Source: CAVYPR01 sp052145775
GTDB lineage: Bacteria; Actinomycetota; Acidimicrobiia; Acidimicrobiales; RAAP-2
Assembly (NCBI GenBank): GCA_052145775.1
Contig: JBKQNY010000135.1
Span: forward strand, 1 to 5,345
Reading direction: 5' to 3'
DNA length: 5,345 nucleotides
Shown here: piece by piece, positions 4,583-5,345 of the stretch
Position numbering within the stretch: position 1 is the first letter of the stretch
Layout: each line of letters starts with the position of its first letter
Position numbers and translations under genes: made by a program
Notes under the pieces: model-generated
Databases searched by the model: none
Told to the model about the DNA's origin: nothing
The model's input: only the letters and a program-made list of their open reading frames with translations

Positions 4583-5345
4583 TCACTCCCCTCGGGCGTC
4601 GAACGTCGGCACCAGGGTGCGGGCCGCCCGTGCCTCGTCCACCCGGCTGACGGGGGTGGTCCGGGGGGCGGCGGCGGCCGCGGCCGGCCCGTCGGGGGAC
4701 GAGGCCTCCACGGCGATGCGCTCCAGGGCGTCGGCCAGGGCGGCCAGGGTCTGGGGGCTCTCGGTCTCGGTGGGCTCGACCATGAGCGCCTCTTCGACGA
4801 TGAGGGGGAAGTAGACCGTGGGGGCGTGGAACCCGAGCTCCAAGAGCCGCTTCCCCACATCGAGCGCCTTGGTGCCGTACCGCTTGCGCAGGGTGGCCGC
4901 CGAGAACACCACCTCGTGCATGCAGGGCCGGTCGAAGGGGACGTCGTAGGCGCCCGAGAGGCGGCGCCTGATCCAGTTGGCGTTGAGGACGGCCCGCTCG
5001 GCCACCCGCCGCAGGCCGTCCCCTCCGTGCACCTCCATGTAGGCCAGGGCCCGGGCCAGCACGAGGGCGTTGCCGTGCCAGCCGTGCACTCGCCCGATGG
5101 AGTGCGGCGGGGTCATGGTGCCGTAGCGGTTCTCCAGGCGCACCGGACGCGGACCGGGCAGGAACTCGACCAGCCGGGGCGAGACGGCGACGGGTCCGGC
5201 CCCCGGTCCCCCGCCCCCGTGGGGCGTGGCGAAGGTCTTGTGCAGGTTCATGTGCACGATGTCGAACCCCATGTCGCCCGGCCGCACGACGCCGAGGATG
5301 GCGTTGAGGACGGCCCGCTCGGCCACCCGACGCAGGCCGTCTCCT
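4583..5345 (-). CDS. gcvPB: Glycine dehydrogenase (decarboxylating) subunit 2, C-terminal part, 5' end missing
   Basis: C-terminal half of the beta subunit of the two-subunit P-protein of the glycine cleavage system (EC 1.4.4.2), which decarboxylates glycine using PLP and passes the aminomethyl group to lipoyl H-protein in the cytoplasm. Diagnostic blocks in order: RPGDMGFDIVHMNLHKTF with the PLP lysine in HKTF (codon 5237-5239), the glycine-rich PHGGGGPGAGPVAV, SIGRVHGWHGNALVLARALA, PFDRPCMHEV, and TVYFPLIVEEALMVEPTETES. The C-terminus ends VPTFDARGE before TGA at 4583-4585. Intact subunits are about 480-520 residues, so roughly half is missing beyond the window. The reading is open to the edge, but upstream of NAILG the expected YDGANL segment is replaced by GDGLRRVAERAVL, a copy of an internal segment (see repeat). 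The GTG at 5324-5326 lies inside that copy and is not a real start. Confidence 0.9.
   Translation of the reverse strand, partial: GDGLRRVAERAVLNAILGVVRPGDMGFDIVHMNLHKTFATPHGGGGPGAGPVAVSPRLVEFLPGPRPVRLENRYGTMTPPHSIGRVHGWHGNALVLARALAYMEVHGGDGLRRVAERAVLNANWIRRRLSGAYDVPFDRPCMHEVVFSAATLRKRYGTKALDVGKRLLELGFHAPTVYFPLIVEEALMVEPTETESPQTLAALADALERIAVEASSPDGPAAAAAAPRTTPVSRVDEARAARTLVPTFDARGE
4978..5024. repeat. Internal copy of a 47-bp direct repeat in gcvPB
   Basis: This segment encodes (minus strand) GDGLRRVAERAVLNA in its expected place, before NWIRRRL, and matches 5299-5345 at 45 of 47 bases with an offset of 321 bases (107 codons). It is the native copy. Confidence 0.9.
5299..5345. repeat. Edge copy of the 47-bp direct repeat in gcvPB
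   Basis: This copy reaches the window end and may continue. The two differences from 4978-5024 (5330 vs 5009 and 5342 vs 5021) are both silent third-position changes. It stands where gcvPB relatives have a YDGANL segment, so it is either the start of a tandem duplication or an assembly join. Confidence 0.88.

Noticed and set aside
3799..4860. 353-codon minus-strand reading spanning DUF899 and the gcvPB 3' end
   Set aside because: Antisense of two well-identified genes, with low-complexity Pro/Ser/Arg start.

Overview
The window is high-GC bacterial DNA, most likely from an uncultivated actinobacterium close to Acidimicrobiia. The strongest pointer is a lipoprotein built on tandem repeats of the type GYWLVASDGGVFAFG...FYGSMGG, a repeat I associate with that class. 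Frequent GTG starts, clear GGAGG-type ribosome sites and strong G/C at third codon positions also fit. The taxonomic call is inference. The window probably begins and ends at contig or read-assembly edges.

Layout. Bases 1-1081 are less GC-rich and carry two minus-strand genes: an antibiotic-biosynthesis-monooxygenase (ABM) fold protein at 773-1081, followed downstream by a short TMEM175-family membrane protein at 60-608. Bases 1082-2108 hold no intact gene. They contain two decayed fragments pointing away from each other: the C-terminal part of a YihY/BrkB-type membrane protein (minus, frameshifted) and the C-terminal half of a hemerythrin HHE protein (plus, frameshifted). A strong 9-bp-stem hairpin and a candidate promoter follow.

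Bases 2109-3560 encode a putative lipoprotein: signal peptide with lipobox, Ser/Thr/Gly-rich linker, one Ig-like domain and six 42-residue repeats that probably form a beta-propeller-like fold. Bases 3823-4452 encode a DUF899 thioredoxin-like protein with a CPGC motif and an excellent ribosome site. Convergent with it is the 3' part of gcvPB, the beta subunit of the two-subunit glycine decarboxylase (4583 to the window end, minus), with a compact hairpin between the two stops.

The genes do not form an evident pathway: the ABM/TMEM175 pair may be co-transcribed, and the rest look like independent housekeeping or accessory genes. I see no convincing new system. The points most worth checking are a 47-bp, 321-bp-spaced repeat at the right edge that replaces the expected gcvPB sequence (tandem duplication or assembly chimera), the YihY/hemerythrin scar, and the Ig-plus-repeat lipoprotein, whose function is unknown.
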